Source: CAG-877 sp963589235
GTDB lineage: Bacteria > Bacillota_I > Bacilli_A > RF39 > UBA660
Direction of reading: 5' to 3'
Length of the DNA stretch: 17,110 bases
NCBI GenBank assembly: GCA_963589235.1
Contig: CAVAJX010000069.1
Coordinates: 1-17,110 of the forward strand
Shown here: piece by piece, positions 6,620 through 13,097 of the stretch
Position numbering within the stretch: the first letter of the stretch is position 1
How the letters are laid out: each line of letters opens with the position of its first letter
The notes under the pieces: generated by a model
Seen by the model: the letters and a program-made list of their open reading frames with translations, nothing else
Told to the model about the DNA's origin: nothing
Database searches by the model: none
Position numbers and translations under genes: made by a program

Positions 6620-8059
6620 ATGAAAAAACTATTCGATAAAATAAAATTATCACATTGGCCAATAATATTTTTAACAATTGTACTAAGTTTAGTATTTTTA
6701 TTATTTCTTTTCACAGAAAAGTATATTTACACAATTATAGCATTTACAATTATATGCTTCGCCTCATTTAAGTTAAAAATAAAAAAGTTTCCAATTGTAT
6801 TATTCATTGTATCTATGCTTACAAAGTTATTAGTAATTCTAATTATAAATCCACCAATAGAGTCTGACTTTTTAGTTATGTACGAAGCATCAAAGTCACT
6901 TATGGCTGGAGACCATAGTTATGTAAATTTACCTTACTTTATAACCTGGGCTTATCAAACTGGACATGTTGTGTATCAAGCACTATTACTAAAGATAATT
7001 GATAGTGTTTTCTTTCTAAAACTAATAAACTGTTTAGCTTTAACTGGAACGACTATGTTAATTTACTATATAGTAAAAGAAATATTAAATGAAAAGGCTG
7101 CTAGATTTTCTAGTTTATCCTACATGTTTTATCTACATCCTGTCCTTCTAACAACAGTCTTAACAAATCAACATGTACCAACATTTTTGTTCTTTCTTGC
7201 CTTATATTTTATTGTAAAAGATGACTTTCTTAAATCAAAACCAGTAGTAAAGTATATATTATCTGGCACATTAATTGGTATTGGAAATATTATGAGACCA
7301 GAAGGTATAGTTTTTATTTTAACCATTACAGTATATTTAATTTGTATTTGTTACAAAAAAGAAAAATTTAAAGTTCTTCTTCCAAAAGTACTATTAGTTT
7401 TAGTTAGTTACTTAGTTATTACAAAAGGTACAGCATTCACGTTTGAATCATTAAATATAAGTAAAAATGGACTTGGTAATCAAGATTCATTATGGAAGTT
7501 TGTTCTAGGAACAGATTATGAAAGCCAAGGTCGTTACAGTGAAAATGATTTAATTTATCTTGGTGATGAGAAAAAAGAAATGGAAATAATCAAAGAAAGA
7601 ACTATAAAAAATCCCTTTCAATTTTCAAAACTACTAGCTATAAAAGCTAAGTCATTTTGGACAGGAAACAATCTATACTGGTCAAATGATTATTTAAATA
7701 GGGAAGACTTAAAAATAGCTTCTCATAAAATATCCGGACAAAAAGTAAATGAACATTTGTCAGCCATAAATGAACAAGTATATTTAATAACATTTATACT
7801 TGCACTAATTGGACTATATTCAATATTAAAAAGAAAATACGATAAAAGACTTAATTTATTTATAATTCTTTTATCTGGCTATTTCGTTATTTACTTATTC
7901 ATTGAAATAATGAATAGGTACACATATACACCAAGAGTTTCTATATTTATATTAGCTGGACTTGGTGCAAATTATATTTATGAAAAAAGTAAAAAGTATC
8001 CTGCCACAAAAAATAAAGTTCTAAAAAGGACTTTATTTTTATCACAAAAGAAAAATTAA
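6620..8059 (+). CDS. GT-C type membrane glycosyltransferase (GT39/ArnT-PMT-like)
   Basis: A 479-aa polytopic protein with about ten to eleven hydrophobic helices. After two N-terminal helices comes PPIESDFLVMYEASKSLMAGD; an acidic residue (D83) in the first external loop followed by Y/A...L..G is the GT-C pattern of GT39-like enzymes, which transfer sugars from polyprenyl-phosphate donors on the outer membrane face. A soluble-looking segment at about 275-370 precedes the last helices. The donor and acceptor cannot be told; a cell-surface glycan or protein is likely. The start ATG follows GAAAGG at seven-base spacing. The upstream region (6490-6600) is very AT-rich with several TATAAT-like strings but no single clear promoter. 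Oddly, the last codons run through a strong terminator hairpin (8009-8040) that lies before the stop codon, giving a basic tail VLKRTLFLSQKKN. The gene appears to stand alone. Confidence 0.75.
   Translation: MKKLFDKIKLSHWPIIFLTIVLSLVFLLFLFTEKYIYTIIAFTIICFASFKLKIKKFPIVLFIVSMLTKLLVILIINPPIESDFLVMYEASKSLMAGDHSYVNLPYFITWAYQTGHVVYQALLLKIIDSVFFLKLINCLALTGTTMLIYYIVKEILNEKAARFSSLSYMFYLHPVLLTTVLTNQHVPTFLFFLALYFIVKDDFLKSKPVVKYILSGTLIGIGNIMRPEGIVFILTITVYLICICYKKEKFKVLLPKVLLVLVSYLVITKGTAFTFESLNISKNGLGNQDSLWKFVLGTDYESQGRYSENDLIYLGDEKKEMEIIKERTIKNPFQFSKLLAIKAKSFWTGNNLYWSNDYLNREDLKIASHKISGQKVNEHLSAINEQVYLITFILALIGLYSILKRKYDKRLNLFIILLSGYFVIYLFIEIMNRYTYTPRVSIFILAGLGANYIYEKSKKYPATKNKVLKRTLFLSQKKN
8008..8040. 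terminator. Terminator hairpin lying inside the 3' end of the glycosyltransferase gene
   Basis: AAAAATAAAGTTC (8009-8021) pairs with GGACTTTATTTTT (8028-8040) through 13 positions with one G-T wobble. On the minus strand it is followed by six T (8008-8013), which makes it a good terminator for the convergent gene at 8069-8263. On the plus strand the T-run is part of the stem and lies 17 bases before the glycosyltransferase stop codon. Confidence 0.75.
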
Positions 8060-8068
8060 ATTGATCGA

Positions 8069-8263
8069 CTAAGATTTAAATAATGGTATACTCAAAAGTA
8101 TAATTACAATAAATGAACAGATTTCAACACCTAAAAATATATTAGAACTTGCAAAATCAAATACAATTGAAGCACCAAGTGCCAAAACCATAGCTACAGC
8201 TATAACGATTTCCGCGATTAAACATTTTCTTTGAAGTGAATTGCTACTACTTTTTTTTCTCAT
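8069..8263 (-). CDS. Small two-helix membrane protein, unknown function
   Basis: A 64-aa protein: a basic, serine-rich N-terminus (MRKKSSSNSLQRK), then two hydrophobic helices (about 14-34 and 42-62) joined by FDFASSN, ending in FKS. The basic N-terminus suggests both ends face the cytoplasm. It has a strong ribosome binding site (AGGAGG) seven bases before the ATG at 8261-8263, and an extended -10 sequence TGCTATACT just upstream, so it is very likely translated. Its terminator overlaps the 3' coding end of the convergent glycosyltransferase. I do not recognise a family and assign no function. Confidence 0.65.
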   Translation of the reverse strand: MRKKSSSNSLQRKCLIAEIVIAVAMVLALGASIVFDFASSNIFLGVEICSFIVIILLSIPLFKS

Positions 8264-8284
8264 AAATACTTCCTCCTATTATTA

Positions 8285-8293
8285 AGTATAGCA
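8285..8293 (-). promoter_or_regulatory. Extended -10 promoter for the 64-aa membrane protein gene
   Basis: TGCTATACT on the minus strand, followed at short distance by the AGGAGG ribosome binding site. Fits TGnTATAAT with one change. No clear -35. Confidence 0.45.
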
Positions 8294-8347
8294 TAAAAGT
8301 CTGGTGAGTGATTATAGAAATGAAAAATAAAAGACAAACAAAAAGTG

Positions 8348-8379
8348 TGAGTAAAACATTCCATTTGTACTCATTTTTT
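8348..8379 (+). other. Hairpin with T-run in the 8264-8536 intergenic region
   Basis: TGAGTA (8348-8353) pairs with TACTCA (8368-8373), followed by TTTTTT. A second hairpin, ACTCA (8369-8373) with TGAGT across the T-run, would compete with it. No plus-strand gene lies immediately upstream. The rest of 8294-8506 is AT-rich with no coding frame I can support. Confidence 0.35.
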
Positions 8380-8506
8380 GAGTTGTAGTTCACCAAGTTA
8401 AAAAACGTATGCTCCATTAATAAGTGTAATTTCTAAAATAAAGCATTCAAATCCTTTAGTGACATTTTATTTTAACAAAAATTAAACTTATGAATATAAA
8501 TAATAC

Positions 8507-8538
8507 AAAAGAATCACAAATAAGCATGTGATTCTTTT
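8507..8538. terminator. Bidirectional terminator downstream of the XRE regulator
   Basis: AAAAGAATCACA (8507-8518) pairs with TGTGATTCTTTT (8527-8538), a perfect 12-bp stem. The 3' stem arm on the plus strand overlaps the regulator's stop codon (8537-8539), so termination follows the stop at once. Confidence 0.8.
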
Positions 8539-8818
8539 ACTTTTGATTATACTGTCTACCTTGGCTCATTTTATTAACGATATCAGTATCCCTTTCAATA
8601 TTTACAAATAATTGATAAGGTTCAATATTTAAAGACTTTGCAATGCTCTCTATTTTAGGAATAGTAGGGCAGTGCAATCCTCTTTCAACATCTGTAATAT
8701 ATCTAGGACTTAGTTTGCTTAATTCAGCAAGTTTTTCTTGTGAATAATTATTTACATATCTATAATACTTAATATTAAAAATAAGTAAGTCTCTTAAGTT
8801 ATTAAAATCTATTTTCAT
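8537..8818 (-). CDS. XRE-family helix-turn-helix transcriptional regulator
   Basis: A 93-aa DNA-binding protein consisting mostly of one HTH_3 domain (about 10-67). YSQEKLAELSKLSPRYITDVERG holds helix 2, the turn and the recognition helix, followed by PTIPKIESIAKSLNIEPYQLF, the usual fourth and fifth helices. About 25 polar residues follow (ERDTDIVNKMSQGRQYNQK) with no sensor domain, so any signal would act through a partner or through protein level. The ATG at 8816-8818 is preceded by GGAGG. It is transcribed divergently from the DUF4190-like gene at 8928, and two direct repeats lie in the shared control region. Regulation of that neighbour and of itself is an inference from this arrangement. 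Confidence 0.88.
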   Translation of the reverse strand: MKIDFNNLRDLLIFNIKYYRYVNNYSQEKLAELSKLSPRYITDVERGLHCPTIPKIESIAKSLNIEPYQLFVNIERDTDIVNKMSQGRQYNQK

Positions 8819-8846
8819 AACATACCTCCATTTATAGGTATGATAT

Positions 8847-8891
8847 TATTTACTGCAAAATATTCACATGAACTATTTACTGCAAACTATT
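8847..8891. repeat. Two 18-bp direct repeats in the divergent promoter region, possible operator
   Basis: TATTTACTGCAAAATATT (8847-8864) and TATTTACTGCAAACTATT (8874-8891) agree at 17 of 18 bases and start 27 bp apart. The right copy covers the -35 of the plus-strand promoter; the left copy lies beside the TATCAT -10 candidate (8840-8845) of the minus-strand regulator gene. This is the expected position for XRE protein binding sites. Confidence 0.65.
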
Positions 8892-8904
8892 TTTGCTTTA
8901 TAAT
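8876..8904 (+). promoter_or_regulatory. Promoter of the DUF4190-like gene
   Basis: TTTACT (8876-8881), a 17-bp spacer and TATAAT (8899-8904). The -35 lies wholly inside the right-hand direct repeat, so a protein bound there would block RNA polymerase. Confidence 0.65.
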
Positions 8905-8927
8905 AAAAATAGGAAAGGAGTGAAATT

Positions 8928-9536
8928 GTGAGTAGAACAAATACTGAAACAAAAAAAAGCGGGTTTGCAACAGCCGGCTTAGTTACAGGAATCGTCGGTA
9001 TAAGTTTAAGTTTTATTCCAATACTTAATAATGCTTCATTCGTTTTAGGAATATTAGCAGTTATTTTTGGAATAGTTCCACTAGTAAAAAAGGCAAGTAA
9101 AGGAAAGGCTATTGCAGCATTAATATTAGGCGTATTATCAATAGTAATAACTTTATCATTACAGAGCAGTTGGTCTAAAGCTTTAGATGAAACATCAAAA
9201 AAACTAGATGATATAACTGGTGAAAATACCGAAGAAATTCTTAAAAAAGTAGATGTAAACATTGGTACTTTAGAAGTGGTAACTAGTGAATATGGTTATA
9301 GTGATACTAAACTGGTAGTAAAAGTAACTAATAAATCAGGTGAAAAGAAATCATTTGATATAACTATTGAAGCAGTAGATGCAGATGGAACTAGACTTGA
9401 TACAGATGACCTTTATGCCAATGATTTAGCAGCTGGACAAAGCCAAAGCTTCAACCTATTCACATATATTAGTGAAGATAAACTTGAAGCAATGAAAACA
9501 GCAACTTTTAAAATAGCTAAAGCTTCAATGTATTAG
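8928..9536 (+). CDS. DUF4190-like membrane protein with C-terminal extracytoplasmic FxLYD/DUF-type domain
   Basis: A 202-aa protein starting with GTG at 8928, supported by AGGAAAGGAG just upstream. After a short polar start comes SGFATAGLVTGIVGISLSFIP, a second helix (NASFVLGILAVIFGIVPLV) and GKAIAALILGVLSIVITL: the helical DUF4190 pattern in which Gly-rich helices flank a basic loop (KKASKGK). A coiled, charged linker (ALDETSKKLDDITGENTEEIL) leads to a beta-rich domain of about 90 residues with VVKVTNKSGEKKSFDITIEAVDADG and DLAAGQSQSFNLFTYIS, an FxLYD-like immunoglobulin fold often found outside the membrane. Function is unknown. The divergent XRE gene and shared repeats suggest regulated expression. 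A terminator follows immediately. Domain names are from recalled patterns. Confidence 0.75.
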   Translation: MSRTNTETKKSGFATAGLVTGIVGISLSFIPILNNASFVLGILAVIFGIVPLVKKASKGKAIAALILGVLSIVITLSLQSSWSKALDETSKKLDDITGENTEEILKKVDVNIGTLEVVTSEYGYSDTKLVVKVTNKSGEKKSFDITIEAVDADGTRLDTDDLYANDLAAGQSQSFNLFTYISEDKLEAMKTATFKIAKASMY

Positions 9537-9542
9537 AAAATT

Positions 9543-9575
9543 CCTACTATGAAAATAGTAGGTTTTTATTTTTTC
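9543..9575 (+). terminator. Rho-independent terminator after the DUF4190-like gene
   Basis: CCTACTAT (9543-9550), loop GAAA, ATAGTAGG (9555-9562), then TTTTTATTTTTT. A stable 8-bp stem closed by a GAAA tetraloop. Confidence 0.9.
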
Positions 9576-9583
9576 ATAGAAAC

Positions 9584-9609
9584 AAAAAAAGCAACCTCAC
9601 CGTTGCTTT
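9584..9609 (-). terminator. Rho-independent terminator of the tRNA-Trp gene
   Basis: On the minus strand AAAGCAAC (9609-9602) pairs with GTTGCTTT around GGTGAG, followed by further T. It begins about 11 bases after the tRNA 3' end. Confidence 0.85.
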
Positions 9610-9620
9610 AAAATTCTAAA

Positions 9621-9694
9621 TGGCAGGGGATGAGAGAATCGAACTCCCAACAGTGGTTTTGGAGACCATTATTATACCATTTAACTAATCCCCT
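9621..9694 (-). tRNA. tRNA-Trp (anticodon CCA)
   Basis: A 74-nt cloverleaf including the encoded CCA end. Acceptor arms AGGGGAT/ATCCCCT, D-stem GTTA/TAAT, anticodon loop CTCCAAA giving anticodon CCA, T-arm GGGAG-TTCGATT-CTCTC, and discriminator base G73, which is the tRNA-Trp identity base in bacteria. It has its own promoter and terminator and is transcribed alone. Confidence 0.95.
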
Positions 9695-9728
9695 ACATAA
9701 GAATGTGCCAAAATCAATTGACACATCG

Positions 9729-9757
9729 ATTATAGCACAAACAAATACCAGTTTCAA
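9729..9757 (-). promoter_or_regulatory. Promoter of tRNA-Trp
   Basis: On the minus strand TTGAAA (9752-9757), a 17-bp spacer and TATAAT (9729-9734), with TGC just before the -10 giving an extended -10. Very close to consensus. The leader of about 30 bases contains a short hairpin, GTGTC.../GGCAC. Confidence 0.85.
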
Positions 9758-9765
9758 GAAAAATC

Positions 9766-9799
9766 GAATTATCTGCTATTTAGAATTATCTGCTATTTA
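9766..9799. repeat. Perfect 17-bp tandem duplication
   Basis: GAATTATCTGCTATTTA occurs twice, head to tail (9766-9782 and 9783-9799), just upstream of the tRNA-Trp -35 box. The rest of 9800-9890 is AT-rich; I see no gene and no clear terminator for the minus-strand gene ending at 9891. Confidence 0.9.
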
Positions 9800-9890
9800 G
9801 GTAAATACAAAATAATAATCACTACAAATAAAACCATATTTTGTCATCCATCTAACCAGACCAAATTATCTAAACCAATATAATCAATTT

Positions 9891-10814
9891 CTAATGTGAA
9901 AAAGATATACTTTCAGTCTTCTGACTAGATGCAACAGAAACCGGTCTTGAAAAAGAACTTACTTTATTCAAATTAGGATTTATAAATGACTCATCCATTT
10001 GAACCTTACCTTCAACTTTAACAATAGAACTTATTTGTTCCTGATCACAACCAAAACGATTTGAAACTACTTCAATACCATCATCTGGATTTGGATTATA
10101 AATAAGATCAACATTACTATTTTCACGTTCATAGACAACAACTCTTGCAAGTGCAGACATAATTCCATCCGCAACAACTTTTTGATTAGGTGTAGTTGTA
10201 CCAAAACATATTGTAGTAAATGTTGTATCTCTATCCCTATCTATAGAACTTTCTGTAGATGTTGGAACTCTATTAGAACCGGTTTTACTAGCATTACTGT
10301 AACCAGTTCTTCCACAAAAGATTCCATCCATTTTAATACCGTCTTCAGAAAACTCCTTTTCAATAGCACAAGCCAAAGCATCAGATACATTATTACCTTC
10401 GTTTTCATATGGTGCTAACACAACAACACCAGTACCACCATAATATTGCTGGTCAAGAGTAATTACTAAAGCATCATTAACATTAATACCTTCATTTCCT
10501 CTAGTAAAACTAAACTTCAATCCACGCTTTTCCAATTCTTGACAAATGTTTTCAGTATAAATATCACTACAATCATTATCATTAATAATAACATTCAATG
10601 CATTAATATCATTAATTGAAACATAATCAGTATTTACATCACTAATACCAGGTTGATTATCCAAATCACTACTAGTATCTTCCTTTACACCACAAGCTGA
10701 TGCTGAAAAAATCATTAAACCCGTTAAAATACCAGCAACAGCTCTATTTAATTTAAAACCCTTTTTTTCTCTAGCTTGTTTCTCTATTGCTTCATTATTA
10801 ATATTATGAATCAT
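9891..10814 (-). CDS. Exported or membrane-anchored protein of unknown function, possibly with a degenerate LysM-like segment
   Basis: A 307-aa protein. A 23-residue polar basic N-terminus precedes a hydrophobic stretch (about 25-40) ending ASAC-G at C41. This could be a lipoprotein signal peptide (the -3 Ala is not the usual Leu) or a membrane anchor. Next come an acidic linker (42-65) and a soluble domain of about 65-230. It contains DALVITLDQQYYGGTGVVVL, SDALACAIEKEF, DGIFCGRTGY and TTFTTICFGTTTPNQKVVADGIMSAL; the block order loosely recalls amidase_3-type hydrolases, but I cannot identify the zinc ligands. Residues 245-285 (GIEVVSNRFGCDQEQISSIV) weakly resemble a LysM motif. The tail is Ser-rich. 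The ATG at 10812-10814 has GAGGTGA upstream and a near-consensus promoter. No operon partner. Function unassigned. Confidence 0.6.
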   Translation of the reverse strand: MIHNINNEAIEKQAREKKGFKLNRAVAGILTGLMIFSASACGVKEDTSSDLDNQPGISDVNTDYVSINDINALNVIINDNDCSDIYTENICQELEKRGLKFSFTRGNEGINVNDALVITLDQQYYGGTGVVVLAPYENEGNNVSDALACAIEKEFSEDGIKMDGIFCGRTGYSNASKTGSNRVPTSTESSIDRDRDTTFTTICFGTTTPNQKVVADGIMSALARVVVYERENSNVDLIYNPNPDDGIEVVSNRFGCDQEQISSIVKVEGKVQMDESFINPNLNKVSSFSRPVSVASSQKTESISFSH

Positions 10815-10833
10815 CGACTATCACCTCACATTT

Positions 10834-10862
10834 AGTATAAAATAAATACACATCAAAGTCAA
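10834..10862 (-). promoter_or_regulatory. Promoter of the unassigned exported protein gene
   Basis: On the minus strand TTGACT (10857-10862), a 17-bp spacer and TATACT (10834-10839). Ten of twelve positions match the consensus. The leader is only about 15 bases. Confidence 0.8.
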
Positions 10863-10965
10863 AAAATTAAAAACAATTTAACATATTATTAACACTATAA
10901 AAATAAAAAGAAAAATGTTAAAATAATAATAAGTAAAAAAATCAAAATAATAATAGGTGAGGAAT

Positions 10966-12081
10966 ATGAAAAAATTAAATCTTAGTAAAAAGAAGGAAAT
11001 AATTATAATAGTATCAGCAATACTACTACTGCTAGTCGGTGCATTAGTAATTTATATGACATGCTTCAATAAAACCGAAAAGCCAAATAAAAAACCGACA
11101 AAAAAACCAACCGAAGTAGAACCAGAACCTATAAAAAAACTTACTGTTTATAACGAAGACAGCAATCAAAGACCTATCGCCATAATGATTGACAACAACA
11201 TTGGTAATGAGTATCATTCTGGACTACAAGAATCTTACTTAAACTATGAAATAATAGTCGAAGGTGGCCTAACAAGAATAATGGCAATTTTCAAAGATAA
11301 AGATATCAGTCAAATAGGACCAGTTAGAAGTTCCAGACATTACTTCTTAGACTATGCCTTAGAAAGTGACTGCATATATACCCATTTTGGATGGAGTCCA
11401 TATGCCCAACAAGATATCAGAGCCCTAGGCGTAAACAATATCAACGGTCTATACGATGATTATCCATTCTGGAGAGCAAGTCACCTATACGCACCACATA
11501 ACGTATTTACCTCAATCTCAAAAATTTATGAGTACGCCACCCAAAAAGGTTATCAAACAACATCAGATAACTGGAAACTACTAAATTATAGTCCTGACGA
11601 AATCAATTTAAATACACCTATAAAATATGAAACAATTGAAAACGCAGAAACCGGCAAAAAAGAAAAAGTGCCAGTTACAAATCCAGAATTAATAACGGCC
11701 AACAGCGTGGTTATGTCATATTCAAACTATCAAACAAGAAGTTACACCTATGATGCAGAAAACAAATACTATTTACGCTTCATGAACTATAATCCACACA
11801 TAGATTATGATACAAAGACTCAACTTCACTATAAAAATCTTATCATTATCTATGTTACAAATAGACAATTTGATCGTGAAGGGCGTCAAGACTTAGACAC
11901 TGTCGGTTCTGGTAACGGATACTATCTAACCAATGGCTACGCCTTACCAATAAACTGGACAAAATCTTCCAGATCTGGTAAAACTAAATATACATATACT
12001 GATGGTAAAGAAATTACTTTAAATGATGGAAACACATTTGTACAAATCGTACCAACAGGTAGAGACATAACTATACAATAG
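10966..12081 (+). CDS. DUF3048 (YerB-like) membrane-anchored protein
   Basis: A 371-aa protein with an N-terminal anchor helix (IIIIVSAILLLLVGALVIYM) after a basic start, a short Lys/Pro/Glu linker (KPNKKPTKKPTEVEPEP), then the DUF3048 domain. Its conserved blocks are visible: RPIAIMIDNN, QESYLNYEIIVEGGLTRIMAIF, IGPVRSSRHYFLDYALE, YTHFGWSPYAQ, and near the C-terminus GSGNGYYLTNGYALPINW and GNTFVQIVP. B. subtilis YerB is a lipoprotein of this family; here the Cys at the end of the helix (YMTC) is not a good lipobox, so an uncleaved anchor is more likely. The family's biochemical role is not established. The start is the ATG at 10966, with AGGTGAGG ahead; the GTG at 10957 lies inside that site. 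First gene of the operon; gpsA follows after nine bases. Confidence 0.88.
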   Translation: MKKLNLSKKKEIIIIVSAILLLLVGALVIYMTCFNKTEKPNKKPTKKPTEVEPEPIKKLTVYNEDSNQRPIAIMIDNNIGNEYHSGLQESYLNYEIIVEGGLTRIMAIFKDKDISQIGPVRSSRHYFLDYALESDCIYTHFGWSPYAQQDIRALGVNNINGLYDDYPFWRASHLYAPHNVFTSISKIYEYATQKGYQTTSDNWKLLNYSPDEINLNTPIKYETIENAETGKKEKVPVTNPELITANSVVMSYSNYQTRSYTYDAENKYYLRFMNYNPHIDYDTKTQLHYKNLIIIYVTNRQFDREGRQDLDTVGSGNGYYLTNGYALPINWTKSSRSGKTKYTYTDGKEITLNDGNTFVQIVPTGRDITIQ

Positions 12082-12090
12082 GAGGAAAAC

Positions 12091-13065
12091 ATGAAAATAG
12101 GTTTATTTGGAACCGGTGCCTATGGAATGGCACTAAGTAGTATATTAGTAGAAAATAATTGCGAAGTAGTATTATGGACTAAATTTGAAGAAGAAAAAAA
12201 ACAACTAGAAGAAACTCGTCAGAATGAAAAACTTTTGCCCAACTTTACATTATCACCAAAAGCGGAAATAACAACAGACATAGAATACTGCATAAAAGAT
12301 AAGGATTTATTAATAATTGCCATCCCAGCAGCTTTTATAGATTCATTAGCTTATGCTATGAAACCTTATATTAAGGATAATCATATCTTAATAGCAACAA
12401 AAGGAATAGAACAAGAAACCGGCTTATTTATAAATGAAATATTAGAAAAATATCTAGACACAAAAAACATAGCTGTAATGTCAGGACCAAGCTTTGCTGT
12501 CGACCTAATTACAAAAATGCCAGCCGGACTATCTCTAGCAAGTAAAAATGAGAAAACAATAAAAATAGTAAAGGCAGCTTTTAAATGCGATTATGTAAAA
12601 TTACGTGAAACAGATGATGTAATAGGTGTTGAAATCTGTGGTGCCATTAAAAATGTTATAGCTCTAGCATCAGGTATGCTTGAAGGACTTGGAGCCAATG
12701 ACTCTTCAACTGCTATGTTATTAACAGAAGCAATTCATGATATGAAAGAAATAATATCAGCATTCCATGGAGACAAAAAGACAGTATTATCATTTGCTGG
12801 CTTTGGAGATTTATTATTAACATGTACATCTACAAAAAGTAGAAACTATACCTATGGAAAAATGATTGGCGAAAATAGATCAAAACAGGAATTAGAAGAC
12901 TACGTAAAAAATACAACCGTTGAAGGCTTCTACACCTTAAAGTCAATATACAAATTATTAAAAGACAAAAAAATATCCATACCAATAATAGATTTAATAT
13001 ACGATATTGCTGTTGACGGTGACGATCCTAAAAAATTATTAACATTTCTTGTGGAAAAAAATTAA
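12091..13065 (+). CDS. gpsA: NAD(P)H-dependent glycerol-3-phosphate dehydrogenase
   Basis: Reduces dihydroxyacetone phosphate to sn-glycerol-3-phosphate, the backbone precursor of membrane phospholipids and (lipo)teichoic acids, in the cytoplasm. The 324-aa length is normal. Visible motifs: the nucleotide-binding GLFGTGAYGMA (4-14), ATKGIE (102-107), SGPSFA (131-136), the catalytic Lys region GAIKNVIALASG (K187), GFGDLLLTC (237-245) and SRN (250-252). These match the bacterial GpsA signature closely. AGGAGG is five bases before the ATG. It lies nine bases after the DUF3048 gene and 32 bases before the ABC transporter gene with no terminator on either side, so co-transcription is likely. Nothing unusual is seen. 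Confidence 0.97.
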   Translation: MKIGLFGTGAYGMALSSILVENNCEVVLWTKFEEEKKQLEETRQNEKLLPNFTLSPKAEITTDIEYCIKDKDLLIIAIPAAFIDSLAYAMKPYIKDNHILIATKGIEQETGLFINEILEKYLDTKNIAVMSGPSFAVDLITKMPAGLSLASKNEKTIKIVKAAFKCDYVKLRETDDVIGVEICGAIKNVIALASGMLEGLGANDSSTAMLLTEAIHDMKEIISAFHGDKKTVLSFAGFGDLLLTCTSTKSRNYTYGKMIGENRSKQELEDYVKNTTVEGFYTLKSIYKLLKDKKISIPIIDLIYDIAVDGDDPKKLLTFLVEKN

Positions 13066-13097
13066 ATATAATTCATAGATAATAAAGAGGTGAATAA

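Noticed and set aside
8847..8891. Minimal CRISPR array
   Set aside because: Only two copies of an 18-bp AT-rich repeat with a 9-bp gap, positioned over promoters, and no cas gene in the window.
10182..10418. Cys/Ser-rich plus-strand open frame opposite the exported protein gene
   Set aside because: It is antisense to a gene with its own consensus promoter and has no ribosome binding site; the Cys richness comes from the reverse reading of Thr/Ala codons.
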